Shown one piece after another: positions 17,842 to 26,040 of a stretch of 64,000 nucleotides of DNA. Source of the stretch: DATFQE01 sp963733845 (lineage in GTDB: Bacteria > Actinomycetota > Thermoleophilia > Gaiellales > Gaiellaceae). The notes beneath the pieces were generated by a model that did not search any database, was not told where the DNA came from, and worked only from the letters and a program-made list of their open reading frames with translations. The position numbers and the translations under genes were made by a program. Where the stretch lies: the NCBI GenBank assembly GCA_963733845.1, contig CAVTEM010000004.1, positions 124,001 through 188,000 on the forward strand. Direction: 5' to 3'. Position 1 is the stretch's first letter. Each line of letters starts with the position of its first letter.

Positions 17842-18072
17842 GTGGAAACGTCCGAGGCGCGAACGCGCATCCAGAAGCTCCTGGTAACCGGCGACAATCG
17901 CCTCAAACAGGGCGTCTCGGCCGAGAAGGCCCGCGAGAGCTACGAGGCGGCACTTGCTGTCGCGCGCGAGGCCGGGATCGAGGACGCCGTGCGGCCGCTC
18001 GTGGAGGTCAGGCTGAACGACCTCGAGCGGCTCGCTCGAGAATCGCCTCCAGCCGCGCCGCCTGCCGCTTGA
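17842..18072 (+). CDS. Small hypothetical helical protein
   Basis: A 76-residue reading from GTG 17842 with sequence suggestive of a single TPR-like helical hairpin (KARESYEAALAVAREAG) and a Pro/Ala tail. TAGGCT lies exactly 7 bases upstream, matching the leaderless pattern of this genome. Its last 65 bases overlap the 3' end of the convergent glycosyltransferase. Unrecognised; supported by promoter position and codon pattern only. Confidence 0.5.
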   Translation: METSEARTRIQKLLVTGDNRLKQGVSAEKARESYEAALAVAREAGIEDAVRPLVEVRLNDLERLARESPPAAPPAA

Positions 18073-19030
18073 CGTCGTGCGGCTCGGCCGCGGCCCTGGC
18101 CGCAGGGTTGGGCGTGGGTAGCTCGGCGGCGGCGCGGAGGCCGGCCACGATCGCGTCCTCGTCCTCGGGATCGATGAGCACGCCTGCCTGCTGGGTGACG
18201 TACTCGGGCGGACCGCCGACCCTGGTGGCAAGCACGGACCGCTCGCTCGCAAGCGCCTCGATGAGCGCTTGCCCGAAGGGCTCGACGAGGCTTGGCTGGC
18301 AGACGACGTCGGCCGCGGCCACCCAGCGGGCAACCTGTTCATGCGGCACGCGGCCGACGACCCGGATACCCGGCCGGCCCTCGAGGGCGTCGCGGAGCGG
18401 ACCGTCGCCGACAAACGCCAGCCGGCCGTCCTCCAGGTCCTCGAAGGCACGCGCGAGACGCATCACGTTCTTGCGCTCGTCGAGGGTGCCGATGCAGACG
18501 AAAGCCGGGCCGTCGCCGTTCCAGTCGAGCTCCTCGCGGGCAGTGCGGGGGTCGGCGCCGCGGAACAGCCGGAGGTCGACGCCGCTGTCGGCCACCTCCG
18601 TCTTGCCGCGCGCCTCCGGAACGCGCGCCTCGAGCTCCTCGCGGAGGTAGGCGGAGACGGCGACGAGCGCGGAGGCGCGGCGCGCCACGGCGCGGGTGGC
18701 AGCCCGGACTCCGGGGATCGAGCCGACATTGCGGACGTCGCGGCCGTGAGCAGTCACGACGAGCGGTGCGCGCGACGCGAAGCCCGCGAGCAGGCCCGTC
18801 GGGACGAGGAAATGGGCGTGGACGACGTCCGGCCGGAAGCGCCGGGCGGCGCGGGCAGCCTTCGCGTAGAGGCTCGCGTAGCGGCGCCTGCCGCCGGCGC
18901 GGGTGGTGAGAACGGCACGCTCCAGCTCGTGGCCGCGCTCCTCGAGGGCGTCGGCCATCCCCTTCACGAACACCCCGTGGTCGGGCGCTTCGGGGCCCGG
19001 GTACATCTGCGAGACCAGCAGGATCTTCAC
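18008..19030 (-). CDS. GT4-family glycosyltransferase
   Basis: A 340-residue GT-B glycosyltransferase. The N-terminal acceptor domain has VSQMYPGPEAPDHGVFVKGM, the DVVHAHF motif and VTAHGRDVRN. The C-terminal nucleotide-sugar domain has CIGTLDERKNVMRLARAF, FVGDGPLRDAL and the PSLVEPFGQALIEALA EX7E motif. It transfers a sugar from an NDP-sugar to a lipid or glycan. GTG 19030 start. No other polysaccharide genes are adjacent, so the product is unknown. Confidence 0.9.
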   Translation of the reverse strand: MKILLVSQMYPGPEAPDHGVFVKGMADALEERGHELERAVLTTRAGGRRRYASLYAKAARAARRFRPDVVHAHFLVPTGLLAGFASRAPLVVTAHGRDVRNVGSIPGVRAATRAVARRASALVAVSAYLREELEARVPEARGKTEVADSGVDLRLFRGADPRTAREELDWNGDGPAFVCIGTLDERKNVMRLARAFEDLEDGRLAFVGDGPLRDALEGRPGIRVVGRVPHEQVARWVAAADVVCQPSLVEPFGQALIEALASERSVLATRVGGPPEYVTQQAGVLIDPEDEDAIVAGLRAAAELPTPNPAARAAAEPHDVKRQAARLEAILERAARGRSA

Positions 19031-19152
19031 GCGGGGATGATCTTCGACGCTTTCGGCACCGTTGCGTCACACACCCGCGCGTTCTTGCTCGTTAGGCTCG
19101 AAGCGGTGGGTGGTCAGCGGCCGGCCCCGAAGGGCCTGGCCGAAGGGGACGG

Positions 19153-20727
19153 TTACTGGGCGTCGTACGTCCCGAACTCGTCGCGGAGGGCGTTGCAGAT
19201 CTCGCCGACCGTGCAGCGGGCGCGCAGGGCCTCCCGCATCGGGTGCAGCAGGTTACCGTCGCCGCGCGCCGCCTCCCGTACCTCGTTCAGGCGCGCTTCG
19301 GCCTCCTCGGCGTTCCGCTCCGCGCGAATGCGGGCCGTCCGGTCGAGCTGCCGCTGCTCCGCGGCCGGGTCGAGGCGGTGCAGCTCGATTGGCTCGGCCT
19401 CGTGCTCGGCGTACTTGTTCACGCCGACGATCACGCGCTCGCCCGACTCGACCAGCTGGTTGTGACGGAAGGCCGCCTCCTCGATCTCCCGCTGGACGAA
19501 GCCGCGCTCGATCGCCTCGACCGCTCCGCCCAGCTCGTCCACCTGGCCGATCAGATCCCAGGCGCGCTCCTCCAGCTCGTCGGTCAGCGTCTCGATGAAG
19601 TAGGCGCCGCCGAGCGGATCCGCAGTGTCGGTCCCGCCCGCCTCGTGGGCGAGGATCTGCTGGCTCCGCAGGGCGATCTTGGCCGACCGCTCCGTCGGCA
19701 GGGCCAGCGCTTCGTCGAACCCGTTCGTGTGGATCGACTGTGCGCCGCCGGCCACCGCCGAGAGCGCCTGGATGGCCACGCGCACGATGTTGTTCTCGGG
19801 CTGCTGGGCAGTGAGCGTCGATCCGCCGGTCTGCGCGTGGAAGCGCAGCGCCAACGCTTTCGGGTTGGTCGCGCCGAAGCGCTCGCTCATGATCCGCGCC
19901 CACAGCCGCCGGGCCGCCCGGAACTTGGCCACCTCCTGGAAGAAGTGGTTGTGGGCGTTGAAGAAGAACGAGAGCCGGGCGCCGAACTCGTCGGGGGACA
20001 GCCCCGCGTCGACCGCCGCCTGGGCATACGCGATCCCGTTGGCCAGCGTGAAGGCGAGCTCCTGGACGGCCGTCGAGCCCGCTTCGCGAATGTGGTAGCC
20101 CGAGATCGAGATCGTGTTCCACTTCGGCAACCGCTCGTGGCAGTACGCGAAGACGTCGGTCGTGATCCGCATCGACGGCCGCGGCGGGAAGATGTAGTTC
20201 CCGCGCGCGCAGTACTCCTTGAGGATGTCGTTCTGGACGGTGCCGCGTAGCGCCTCGCCGGACGTGCCCTGCCCCTCCGCGACCAACTCGTACAGCAGGA
20301 GCAGGAGCGAGGCCGGGGCGTTGATCGTCATCGAGGTCGACACCTCGCCGAGCGGGATGCCCTCGAACAGCAGCTCCATGTCGGCGAGCGAGTCGATCGC
20401 GACCCCGGTGCGGCCGACCTCCCCGACGGCCCGCTCGTCGTCGGAGTCGTAACCGAGCTGCGTGGGCAGGTCGAAGGCGACCGAGAGCCCGGTCTGGCCC
20501 CGTTCGAGCAGGTAGCGGAAGCGCGCGTTCGTCTCCTCGGCGGAGGCGAAGCCCGCGTACTGGCGAATCGTCCACGGCCGCCCGCGGTACATGTCCGGAT
20601 ACGGGCCCCGCGTGAACGGCGGCTCGCCGGGCAGCTCGAGCTCGAGGTCGCCGACGTCCTCCGCCGTGTAGACAGTCTCGATCTCGATGCCGGAGTCGGT
20701 CTCGCGCCGGTTCTCGGCCGTCGCCAT
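19153..20727 (-). CDS. Methylmalonyl-CoA mutase large-subunit family, catalytic domain only
   Basis: A 524-residue acyl-CoA mutase barrel: RQYAGFASAEETNARFRYLL, GLSVAFDLPTQLGYDSD, STSMTINAPA, QNDILKEY, NTISISGYHIREAG and the HAQTGGSTLTAQQPENN region. There is no C-terminal B12-binding domain, so a separate small subunit must exist elsewhere. This fits the split, archaeal-type mutases that act on methylmalonyl-, isobutyryl- or ethylmalonyl-CoA; substrate is not resolved. ATG 20727 start. A long inverted repeat lies upstream. Confidence 0.9.
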   Translation of the reverse strand: MATAENRRETDSGIEIETVYTAEDVGDLELELPGEPPFTRGPYPDMYRGRPWTIRQYAGFASAEETNARFRYLLERGQTGLSVAFDLPTQLGYDSDDERAVGEVGRTGVAIDSLADMELLFEGIPLGEVSTSMTINAPASLLLLLYELVAEGQGTSGEALRGTVQNDILKEYCARGNYIFPPRPSMRITTDVFAYCHERLPKWNTISISGYHIREAGSTAVQELAFTLANGIAYAQAAVDAGLSPDEFGARLSFFFNAHNHFFQEVAKFRAARRLWARIMSERFGATNPKALALRFHAQTGGSTLTAQQPENNIVRVAIQALSAVAGGAQSIHTNGFDEALALPTERSAKIALRSQQILAHEAGGTDTADPLGGAYFIETLTDELEERAWDLIGQVDELGGAVEAIERGFVQREIEEAAFRHNQLVESGERVIVGVNKYAEHEAEPIELHRLDPAAEQRQLDRTARIRAERNAEEAEARLNEVREAARGDGNLLHPMREALRARCTVGEICNALRDEFGTYDAQ

Positions 20728-20745
20728 AGACCAATCGTATGGGGA

Positions 20746-20824
20746 GAAGAAGGCGCCCGCCGCAGCCCCCCTCAAAGCTGCCGGCAAAAAGGCCGGTCAC
20801 TACGCGGCAGGCGCCTTGCTCTTC
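20746..20824. repeat. 79-bp imperfect inverted repeat with inner hairpin
   Basis: GAAGA-AGGCGCC-C-GCCGC (20746-20763) pairs with GCGGC-A-GGCGCCT-TGC-TCTTC (20804-20824). Inside, CCGGC-AAAAAG-GCCGG (20781-20796) forms a second hairpin. It lies between the divergent mutase and moaDE genes. It might be a 5' leader structure for the mutase transcript, a terminator, or a repeat. Confidence 0.5.
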
Positions 20825-20884
20825 TGACCTGCCCGCCCTCTTACCGTTTCAAACGCATATGACTGCGGAAGTAGTCTCCGCCCC

Positions 20885-21524
20885 GTGCGCGTCACCGTCA
20901 GGCTGTTCGCCGGCCTCCGCGAGCGGGCCGGATTCGGCGAGCGGACCCTCGAGCTCGACAACGGTGCCGTGCTCGGCGACGTCTGGGCGGCGCTCGACCT
21001 CGGGGACGAGCCGAACGGCCTCCTCTACGCGCTGAACCGCGCGTACGCCACTGCCACGGACGTACTGGCCGACGGCGACGAGGTCGCTCTGATCCCGCCC
21101 GTCTCGGGGGGTGCCTTCCGGCTCTCCGGCGAGCCGCTCGACCCGACCGCGGTCGTGGCCGAGGTCGCCGACGAGCGCGCCGGCGCGATCGCCACGTTTC
21201 TCGGCACCGTCCGAGTCGAGTCGCGCGGTCGCACGGTGCTCTACCTCGAGTACGAGGCCTACGAGGGCATGGCCGAGCAGGTCATGGAGCAGATCGCGGA
21301 CGAGCTCCGCGCTGCGCTACGACCTCTGCGCGATCGCCATCCACCACCGCACCGGCCGCGTCGGCATCGGCGAGGCGAGCGTTGCGATCGCCGTGTCTGC
21401 GCCCCATCGCCACGACGCCCTCGTCGCCTGCAAGGACGCGATCGACACGCTCAAGGAACGCGTGCCGCTCTGGAAGAAGGAGGTCTACGAGGGCGGCGAG
21501 GAGTGGATCGGCCGCGGTTCATGA
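20885..21524 (+). CDS. MoaD-MoaE fusion (molybdopterin synthase), frameshifted
   Basis: Residues 1-80 are MoaD, the ubiquitin-fold sulfur carrier, with its GG motif kept internally (PPVSGGAF). Residues from about 88 are MoaE (AGAIATFLGTVRVESRGR, YEAYEGMAEQVM), which after a one-base frame change near 21310-21320 continues YDLCAIAIHHRTGRVGIGEASV and ends with KKEVYEGGEEWIGRGS. Free MoaD needs a C-terminal Gly-Gly, so the fused form would need cleavage or a different thiolation route. GTG 20885 has TAGTCT 7 bases upstream, suggesting a leaderless message. Confidence 0.87.
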
Positions 21525-21558
21525 GCTTGCCGGTTGTCGACGTGCGCTGAACGCAAGA

Positions 21559-21580
21559 CCTCGACCCCAACGCGTCGAGG
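21559..21580. terminator. Hairpin between convergent genes
   Basis: CCTCGAC and GTCGAGG form a 7-bp stem with an 8-base loop between the convergent moaDE and collagen-like genes. No T-run is present, so termination is only suggested. Confidence 0.4.
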
Positions 21581-21601
21581 GCGGCGGCTAAAGCCGACCC
21601 C

Positions 21602-22420
21602 CTACCGTGCTACCTCCGTCGATCCACTCCCTACTCCGTCGAGTCCCTTGGAACTCGTGATCGGGCCCGCGCCGAGCGCCGAGGCAGCTGCCGCCGTCTT
21701 GGTTGCGCTGTCGACCGTATGATCGCGACGATGCGCGTGTCCCCACCGCCATTGCCGAACAGGTAGCTCGACGAGACACGACCTGGCAGGCCATCACCAC
21801 CGAACCGGGCGGCGTCCGCGCAAGGTATGGACGACCGTGCGTGTTGATATGCCCGAACCACCCGTTCTGCAACCGGTCGAAGGACAGGTCGGATGACGCC
21901 GTCGGCCCCGTGCCCGCGGTGCAGCCGACATTCCGAGCTGCGGTATCGACGCCGCCGTTGGGACCTAGAAGCGCCTTTCCGAAGATCGCGTACGAGCCGG
22001 CGGGCAGGCTCAGCGTCAGCGAGCGCGACCTGCCCGGCCGCCCGAGCGCCAACCGAGGCGGTCAGTCGATGCTCGTAGAGCGTTGAAGGCCCTGGCGGCC
22101 CTTGCGGACCTTGCCCGCCCGAGGCGCCCTGCGCGCCCTGAGCGCCCTGCGGACCTGCCGGCCCCTCCGGCCCCGGAGCGCCCGGCGCGTCCCTGGGGGC
22201 CTCGCGCGACCGGAATGCCGACGATCTGGCCCTTGCCGTTGCGCTGCACGATCGTGTTCGGCTTCGCCTTGACCGACGGCGCCTTGCCGCGCAGGAAGTT
22301 CGCGTTCTTCGCGAAGTGCGTCTGCACGATGGTGGACGTCGCATGCCCGAGCGGCGTGATGCCGAAGACCGCGACGACCAGCGCGGTCGCGGACAGCACG
22401 AGTGGCAATCGGTTCTTCAA
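21602..22420 (-). pseudogene. Collagen-like secreted protein with four frame breaks
   Basis: The reading begins at TTG 22420 (an AGGAG lies just upstream) with a signal peptide (MKNRLPLVLSATALVVAV) and FAKNANFLRGKAP. After a first break it has a Gly-X-Y stretch (APGPEGPAGPQGAQGAQGA, then GPQGPPGPS), then LTLSLPAGSYAIFGKALLG, ending VDSATKTAAASALGA-like sequence to TAG 21602. Breaks lie near 22215, 22030, 21768 and 21722. Two fit an extra base and two a missing base, so decay is more credible here than elsewhere, although the protein logic is continuous. It is paralogous to the genes at 2464 and 23577. Confidence 0.6.
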
Positions 22421-22558
22421 ATCTCCTCCCTAACCTCGACCCCTACCCCGGGGATTCGCTTCATCGAAGGTAACTCGAAGTTTCGGCAGATACAAGGCTG
22501 CGCCATCGCTCTTCGCCGAAACGACCAGTTCGTCGAGTCCTGCGTACGATGCGCCGCT

Positions 22559-23542
22559 GTGCAGACGCGCGAGACGCGCATGGCGCACGCCGGCTGGACG
22601 CAGAACCTGATCCAGGCGGGGCGCCTCCAGCGAGGGCGAGCACGTGCTCGTCGTCGTCGAGGAGTCGCTCGCCGGAGAAGGCTCGGAGCTGCTCGCCGCC
22701 GTCGAGGACGCGGGCGGCACGGCGCGGCTCGAGCTCTGGACGGGCGACCGGCCGATGTCGAAGGCGCCGCAGGCGGTGCTCGACGCGGCCGAGACGACCG
22801 ACCTCTCGTTCTTCCTCGCCGAGAAGCCGCTGCCCGACGAGGGCGGCGCGCGCTTCTCGCTGCTGCAGACGGTCGCCGGGCACGGCGGCCGGCAGATCTT
22901 CCTCGGCTTCGTCGACGGCGAGCTCCTGCGCGGCGAGCTCTCGCGCCCGGGACCGACCTCGAGCGGCCGGCGCGCGACCTGCTCGCGCAGCTCGAGGGCG
23001 CGGAGACGATCCACGTCCGCGGACGCGCGGGCACCGACTTGACCCTGCGCGTCGGCGGCCGGCCCTGGAAGTCCGACGCGCTGCCGCTCGAGGGCGGCAA
23101 CATGGCCAACTACCCGGGCGGCGAGGTCTTCGTGGCGCCGCACAAGGACGGCGCGGACGGCGTCCTCGTCGTCGACCTGACGGTGCCGTACACGGTCGAA
23201 GGGCTCGTCGACGAGCCGGTCACGCTCCGCTTCGAGCGCGGCCGCGTCACCAGCATCGAGGGCGGCCGCGCGGCCGACATCCTCCGCAAGATCGTCGACG
23301 AGGCCGGCGAGGGCGGGGACGTGATCGCCGAGCTCGGGATCGGCTTCAACCCGACCGTCAGCCCGCGCGGTCACGTCATGCTCGACGAAAAGGCGGCCCG
23401 CACGGCCCACGTCGCCATCGGGCGCAACACCGGCCCCTACGGCGGCGACAACGAGGCCACGATCCACATCGACTGCGTCTTCTCCGAGCCCGAGATCGAA
23501 GCCGACGGCAAGCGAGTCGAGCTGCCGCGCTACGCGCCCTAG
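22559..23542 (+). CDS. M29-family (thermophilic) aminopeptidase, two frame breaks
   Basis: The C-terminal half is diagnostic: EGGNMANYPGGEVFVAP carries the metal-binding Glu, ELGIGFNP follows, and the terminal AHVAIGRNTGPYGGDNEATIHID holds the His/Tyr/Asp ligands. The N-terminus has AHAGWTQNLIQAGRL, then after a frame change near 22630 HVLVVVEESLAGEGSELLAA. A second change lies near 22955 (GELSRP to DLERPARDLL). GTG 22559 is chosen because TACGAT lies 8 bases upstream and it is in frame with ATG 22580. It releases N-terminal residues using two divalent metals. The full product would be about 327 residues. Confidence 0.82.
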   Translation: MQTRETRMAHAGWTQNLIQAGRLQRGRARARRRRGVARRRRLGAARRRRGRGRHGAARALDGRPADVEGAAGGARRGRDDRPLVLPRREAAARRGRRALLAAADGRRARRPADLPRLRRRRAPARRALAPGTDLERPARDLLAQLEGAETIHVRGRAGTDLTLRVGGRPWKSDALPLEGGNMANYPGGEVFVAPHKDGADGVLVVDLTVPYTVEGLVDEPVTLRFERGRVTSIEGGRAADILRKIVDEAGEGGDVIAELGIGFNPTVSPRGHVMLDEKAARTAHVAIGRNTGPYGGDNEATIHIDCVFSEPEIEADGKRVELPRYAP

Positions 23543-23576
23543 TTACATGTCCTAGCTAGACAGACGCTCCTTCCGC

Positions 23577-24290
23577 TTACGGAGCCACGGTCGCCGTGCC
23601 TCCGAAGATGCAGCGGTTGGCGCCGGCCACCGACACCTGCTCGGCCAGGAACGAGACCGAGACGTATGACGTCCCCGCTGGCGCGCGGTAGACGAGCGTC
23701 CCCGCCGAGTCGTCGTCGCTCGAGCCCAGGAAGTCGAAGCTGTCGGCGGTGTCGAGGTCGTCGTCCTCGACGTACGCGGCGACGTTGGCCGGATTGTCGG
23801 CGACGAGGAACGCGGACGCCTTCGCGTTGTTCGCCGTCGAGCTCGCCTCGACCGAGAGATCGCCCGCCGCACTGCAGGCCGCCTGCAGCACGAGCCCGCC
23901 GAGGCTGAGCACCTGCGTCCCGGCGGTACCCGCGAGGGCGTCGAAGTCCACTCTCGCGGCGGCAGGCCCTGGTGGTCCAGCCGGCCCAGCCGGGCCGCCG
24001 GGGCCGGTCGGCCCGGTGGCGCCGCGTGCTCCTTCGGGCCCACGCGGACCCTGGGCGCCGTCCGCTCCCCTGGCACCGCGCAGGACCGGCACGACAGCAG
24101 GCGGGAACTTGCCGTTCCTGCCCAGCGGGAGCAGCCGGCCTGGAGCGGGCTTGCGCGCCGCCTTGATCCCGTTGACCGCGCCGGCGTTCCTCGCGAAAGC
24201 CACAGCGCGGTCGGCCGCCCGCCCGAGCGCGCTCGAGGCGAGCAGCGCCACGACGACCAGCGCGAGGGCGAGTGCGAGCGAACGGTTCAC
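23577..24290 (-). CDS. Secreted protein with collagen-like segment
   Basis: A signal peptide (NRSLALALALVVVALLASSALG) is followed by the family motif AVNGIKAARKPAPGRLLPLG and NGKFPPAVVPV. A Gly-X-Y stretch of about 45 residues follows, then a C-terminal domain of about 130 residues with two cysteines (QAACSAAG and NRCIFGG). GTG 24290 is preferred: AGGAGG lies six bases upstream of it, whereas ATG 24296 would touch the AGGAGG. Intact, unlike its neighbour at 21602. A secreted or surface role is inferred; no anchor motif is visible. Confidence 0.7.
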   Translation of the reverse strand: MNRSLALALALVVVALLASSALGRAADRAVAFARNAGAVNGIKAARKPAPGRLLPLGRNGKFPPAVVPVLRGARGADGAQGPRGPEGARGATGPTGPGGPAGPAGPPGPAAARVDFDALAGTAGTQVLSLGGLVLQAACSAAGDLSVEASSTANNAKASAFLVADNPANVAAYVEDDDLDTADSFDFLGSSDDDSAGTLVYRAPAGTSYVSVSFLAEQVSVAGANRCIFGGTATVAP

Positions 24291-24375
24291 GACCATCCTC
24301 CTGGGTAGACCGGTGACATGGATGGCCCTCTGAAGTACAGGCAGCGCCGCCCGTCCGCATCGTCTCGGCACGCCT

Positions 24376-24404
24376 CTGGCACACAGAAGTCACAAAGCTA
24401 CGAT
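24376..24404 (+). promoter_or_regulatory. Promoter of the M50 protease gene (leaderless)
   Basis: CTGGCA (24376-24381), 17 bases and TACGAT (24399-24404) precede GTG 24411 by six bases. This selects GTG 24411 over the in-frame ATG 24318. Confidence 0.5.
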
Positions 24405-24410
24405 GAGTTC

Positions 24411-25247
24411 GTGAGCGAAGTCACGCGCGAGCCGGCCCAGTACGAGCCCTACGAGCCGTACCACCCCGGTCCCGTCCGCCCCGAGCCGAGGTTCCGCCTG
24501 CTGCGCAAGCTGGCCGCGCCGCTGATCGTCGTCGGCGCCTTCCTACTGAAGTTCAAGTACATCCTCTTCGCGATCTTCAAGTTCAAGGTCGTCACGACCT
24601 CGCTGTCGATGGTGATCTCGATCGGGGCGTACTCGCTGCTGTGGGGCTGGAAGTTCGCGCTCGGGTTCGTGGTGCTGTTGTTCGTGCACGAGGCGGGGCA
24701 CGCACTCGAGGCGAAGCGCCAGGGCCTGCCCGTCAGCGCGCCGGTGTTCATCCCGTTCCTGGGCGCCGCCATCCTGCTGAAGGAGAACCCGCAGAACGCC
24801 TGGCGCGAGGCGCAGATCGCGCTGGCCGGGCCGATCGTCGGCAGCCTCGGCGCCGCGGCCGTCTGGTGGTACGGCGAGGCGACGGACAACAACCTGCTCG
24901 TGGCGATCGCCTTCACCGGCTTCTTCCTCAACCTCTTCAACCTGCTGCCGATCGTCCCGCTCGACGGGGGCCGCGCGGTCGCCGCGCTCCACCCTGCGTT
25001 CTGGTTCGTCGGGCTGCTCGGGCTCGGCGTCCTGACGTTCTTCGCGCCCAACCCGATCCTGATCCTGATCCTCGTGGTCAGCGCCATGGAGCTCTGGAAC
25101 CGCTGGCGCACGCGAAACGACCCGGCCTCGCAGGCCTACTACCGCATCGCGGGCTGGCAGCGGGTCGCGGTCGCGGTGACGTACCTCGGCCTCGCCGCTG
25201 CCCTCGGGGTCGCGATGAGCGCGTCGTACATCGAACGCGACATCTAG
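24411..25247 (+). CDS. M50 (site-2 protease) family membrane metalloprotease
   Basis: A 278-residue integral membrane protein. The zinc motif HEAGH is within VVLLFVHEAGHALEAKRQG, and the third ligand is in the LPIVPLDGGRAVAAL motif. Five or six TM helices are visible, and the N-terminus is a Pro/Tyr-rich cytosolic tail (YEPYEPYHPGP). Members cut regulatory proteins within the membrane. The conserved FIPFLGAAI marks the group common in actinobacteria. The LOG gene start overlaps its stop (TAGTG), implying one operon. No PDZ domain is present. Confidence 0.9.
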   Translation: MSEVTREPAQYEPYEPYHPGPVRPEPRFRLLRKLAAPLIVVGAFLLKFKYILFAIFKFKVVTTSLSMVISIGAYSLLWGWKFALGFVVLLFVHEAGHALEAKRQGLPVSAPVFIPFLGAAILLKENPQNAWREAQIALAGPIVGSLGAAAVWWYGEATDNNLLVAIAFTGFFLNLFNLLPIVPLDGGRAVAALHPAFWFVGLLGLGVLTFFAPNPILILILVVSAMELWNRWRTRNDPASQAYYRIAGWQRVAVAVTYLGLAAALGVAMSASYIERDI

Positions 25248-25951
25248 TGGAAGACAGGAGGATCCTCGACGAACGCCGCGAGGCGGAGGATCTCGAGCTC
25301 CACGTTCAGCGGATCGCCGAGGAGTTCCGGCGGGGCTTCGAGGCGGTGGACGCCATCGACCGGCCGGCAGTGACGATCTTCGGCTCGGCGCGCATCCGCG
25401 AGGGCCACCGGTGGTACGAACACGCGCGCGAGGTAGGGCGCGCCTTCGCCGAGCGCGGCTTCGCGGTCGTGACCGGCGGCGGGCCTGGAGTGATGGAGGC
25501 GGCCAACCGCGGCGCGAAGGACGGCGGCGGCCTCTCGATCGGCTTCAACATCGAGCTCCCGCACGAGCAGTTCTCGAACCCCTACCTCGACGTCTCGCTG
25601 ACCTTCCAGCACTTCTACGCGCGCAAGACGATGTTCGTGAAGTCGGCGGAGGGGTTCGTGATCTTCCCGGGCGGCTTCGGCACGCTCGACGAGCTGTTCG
25701 AGTCGCTGACGCTGATCCAGACCGGCAAGGTGCTGCACTTCCCCGTCGTCCTCTTCGACAGCGCCTTCTGGCGCGACCCGCTGGCGTGGTTCGCCGACGA
25801 GCTGCTGGCCGACGGCCTGATCTCGCCCGAGGACCAGCGACTGCTCTTCGTCACGGACGACCCGGCCGAGGCGGTCTCGATCGTGCTCGACTTCCACCGG
25901 GAACGTTGCGCGCCCGTGCCGGCCGCGGAGGTCAAGGCCGACACGCCGTAG
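25247..25951 (+). CDS. LOG-family protein (TIGR00730)
   Basis: A 234-residue Rossmann-fold protein with TIFGSARIREGHRWY, VVTGGGPGVMEAANRGA and the signature PGGFGTLDELFE. Family members with these motifs hydrolyse nucleoside 5'-monophosphates at the N-glycosidic bond (cytokinin riboside phosphate in the named enzymes). GTG 25247 overlaps the M50 stop. The in vivo substrate here is unknown. Confidence 0.92.
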   Translation: MEDRRILDERREAEDLELHVQRIAEEFRRGFEAVDAIDRPAVTIFGSARIREGHRWYEHAREVGRAFAERGFAVVTGGGPGVMEAANRGAKDGGGLSIGFNIELPHEQFSNPYLDVSLTFQHFYARKTMFVKSAEGFVIFPGGFGTLDELFESLTLIQTGKVLHFPVVLFDSAFWRDPLAWFADELLADGLISPEDQRLLFVTDDPAEAVSIVLDFHRERCAPVPAAEVKADTP

Positions 25952-26040
25952 TCCATCCGGCCCGCTGATCGTTTCAGCACGAATGCTGCTGGTGCCGAGA
26001 GCCGCTGCGCGCGTAGCGTTTGGGACGCATGGGAGCGTCG

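Noticed and set aside
20728..20884. Cobalamin or Moco riboswitch upstream of the mutase or moaDE
   Set aside because: The conserved cores of these riboswitches are not recognisable; only the inverted repeat is. A covariance-model search would be decisive.
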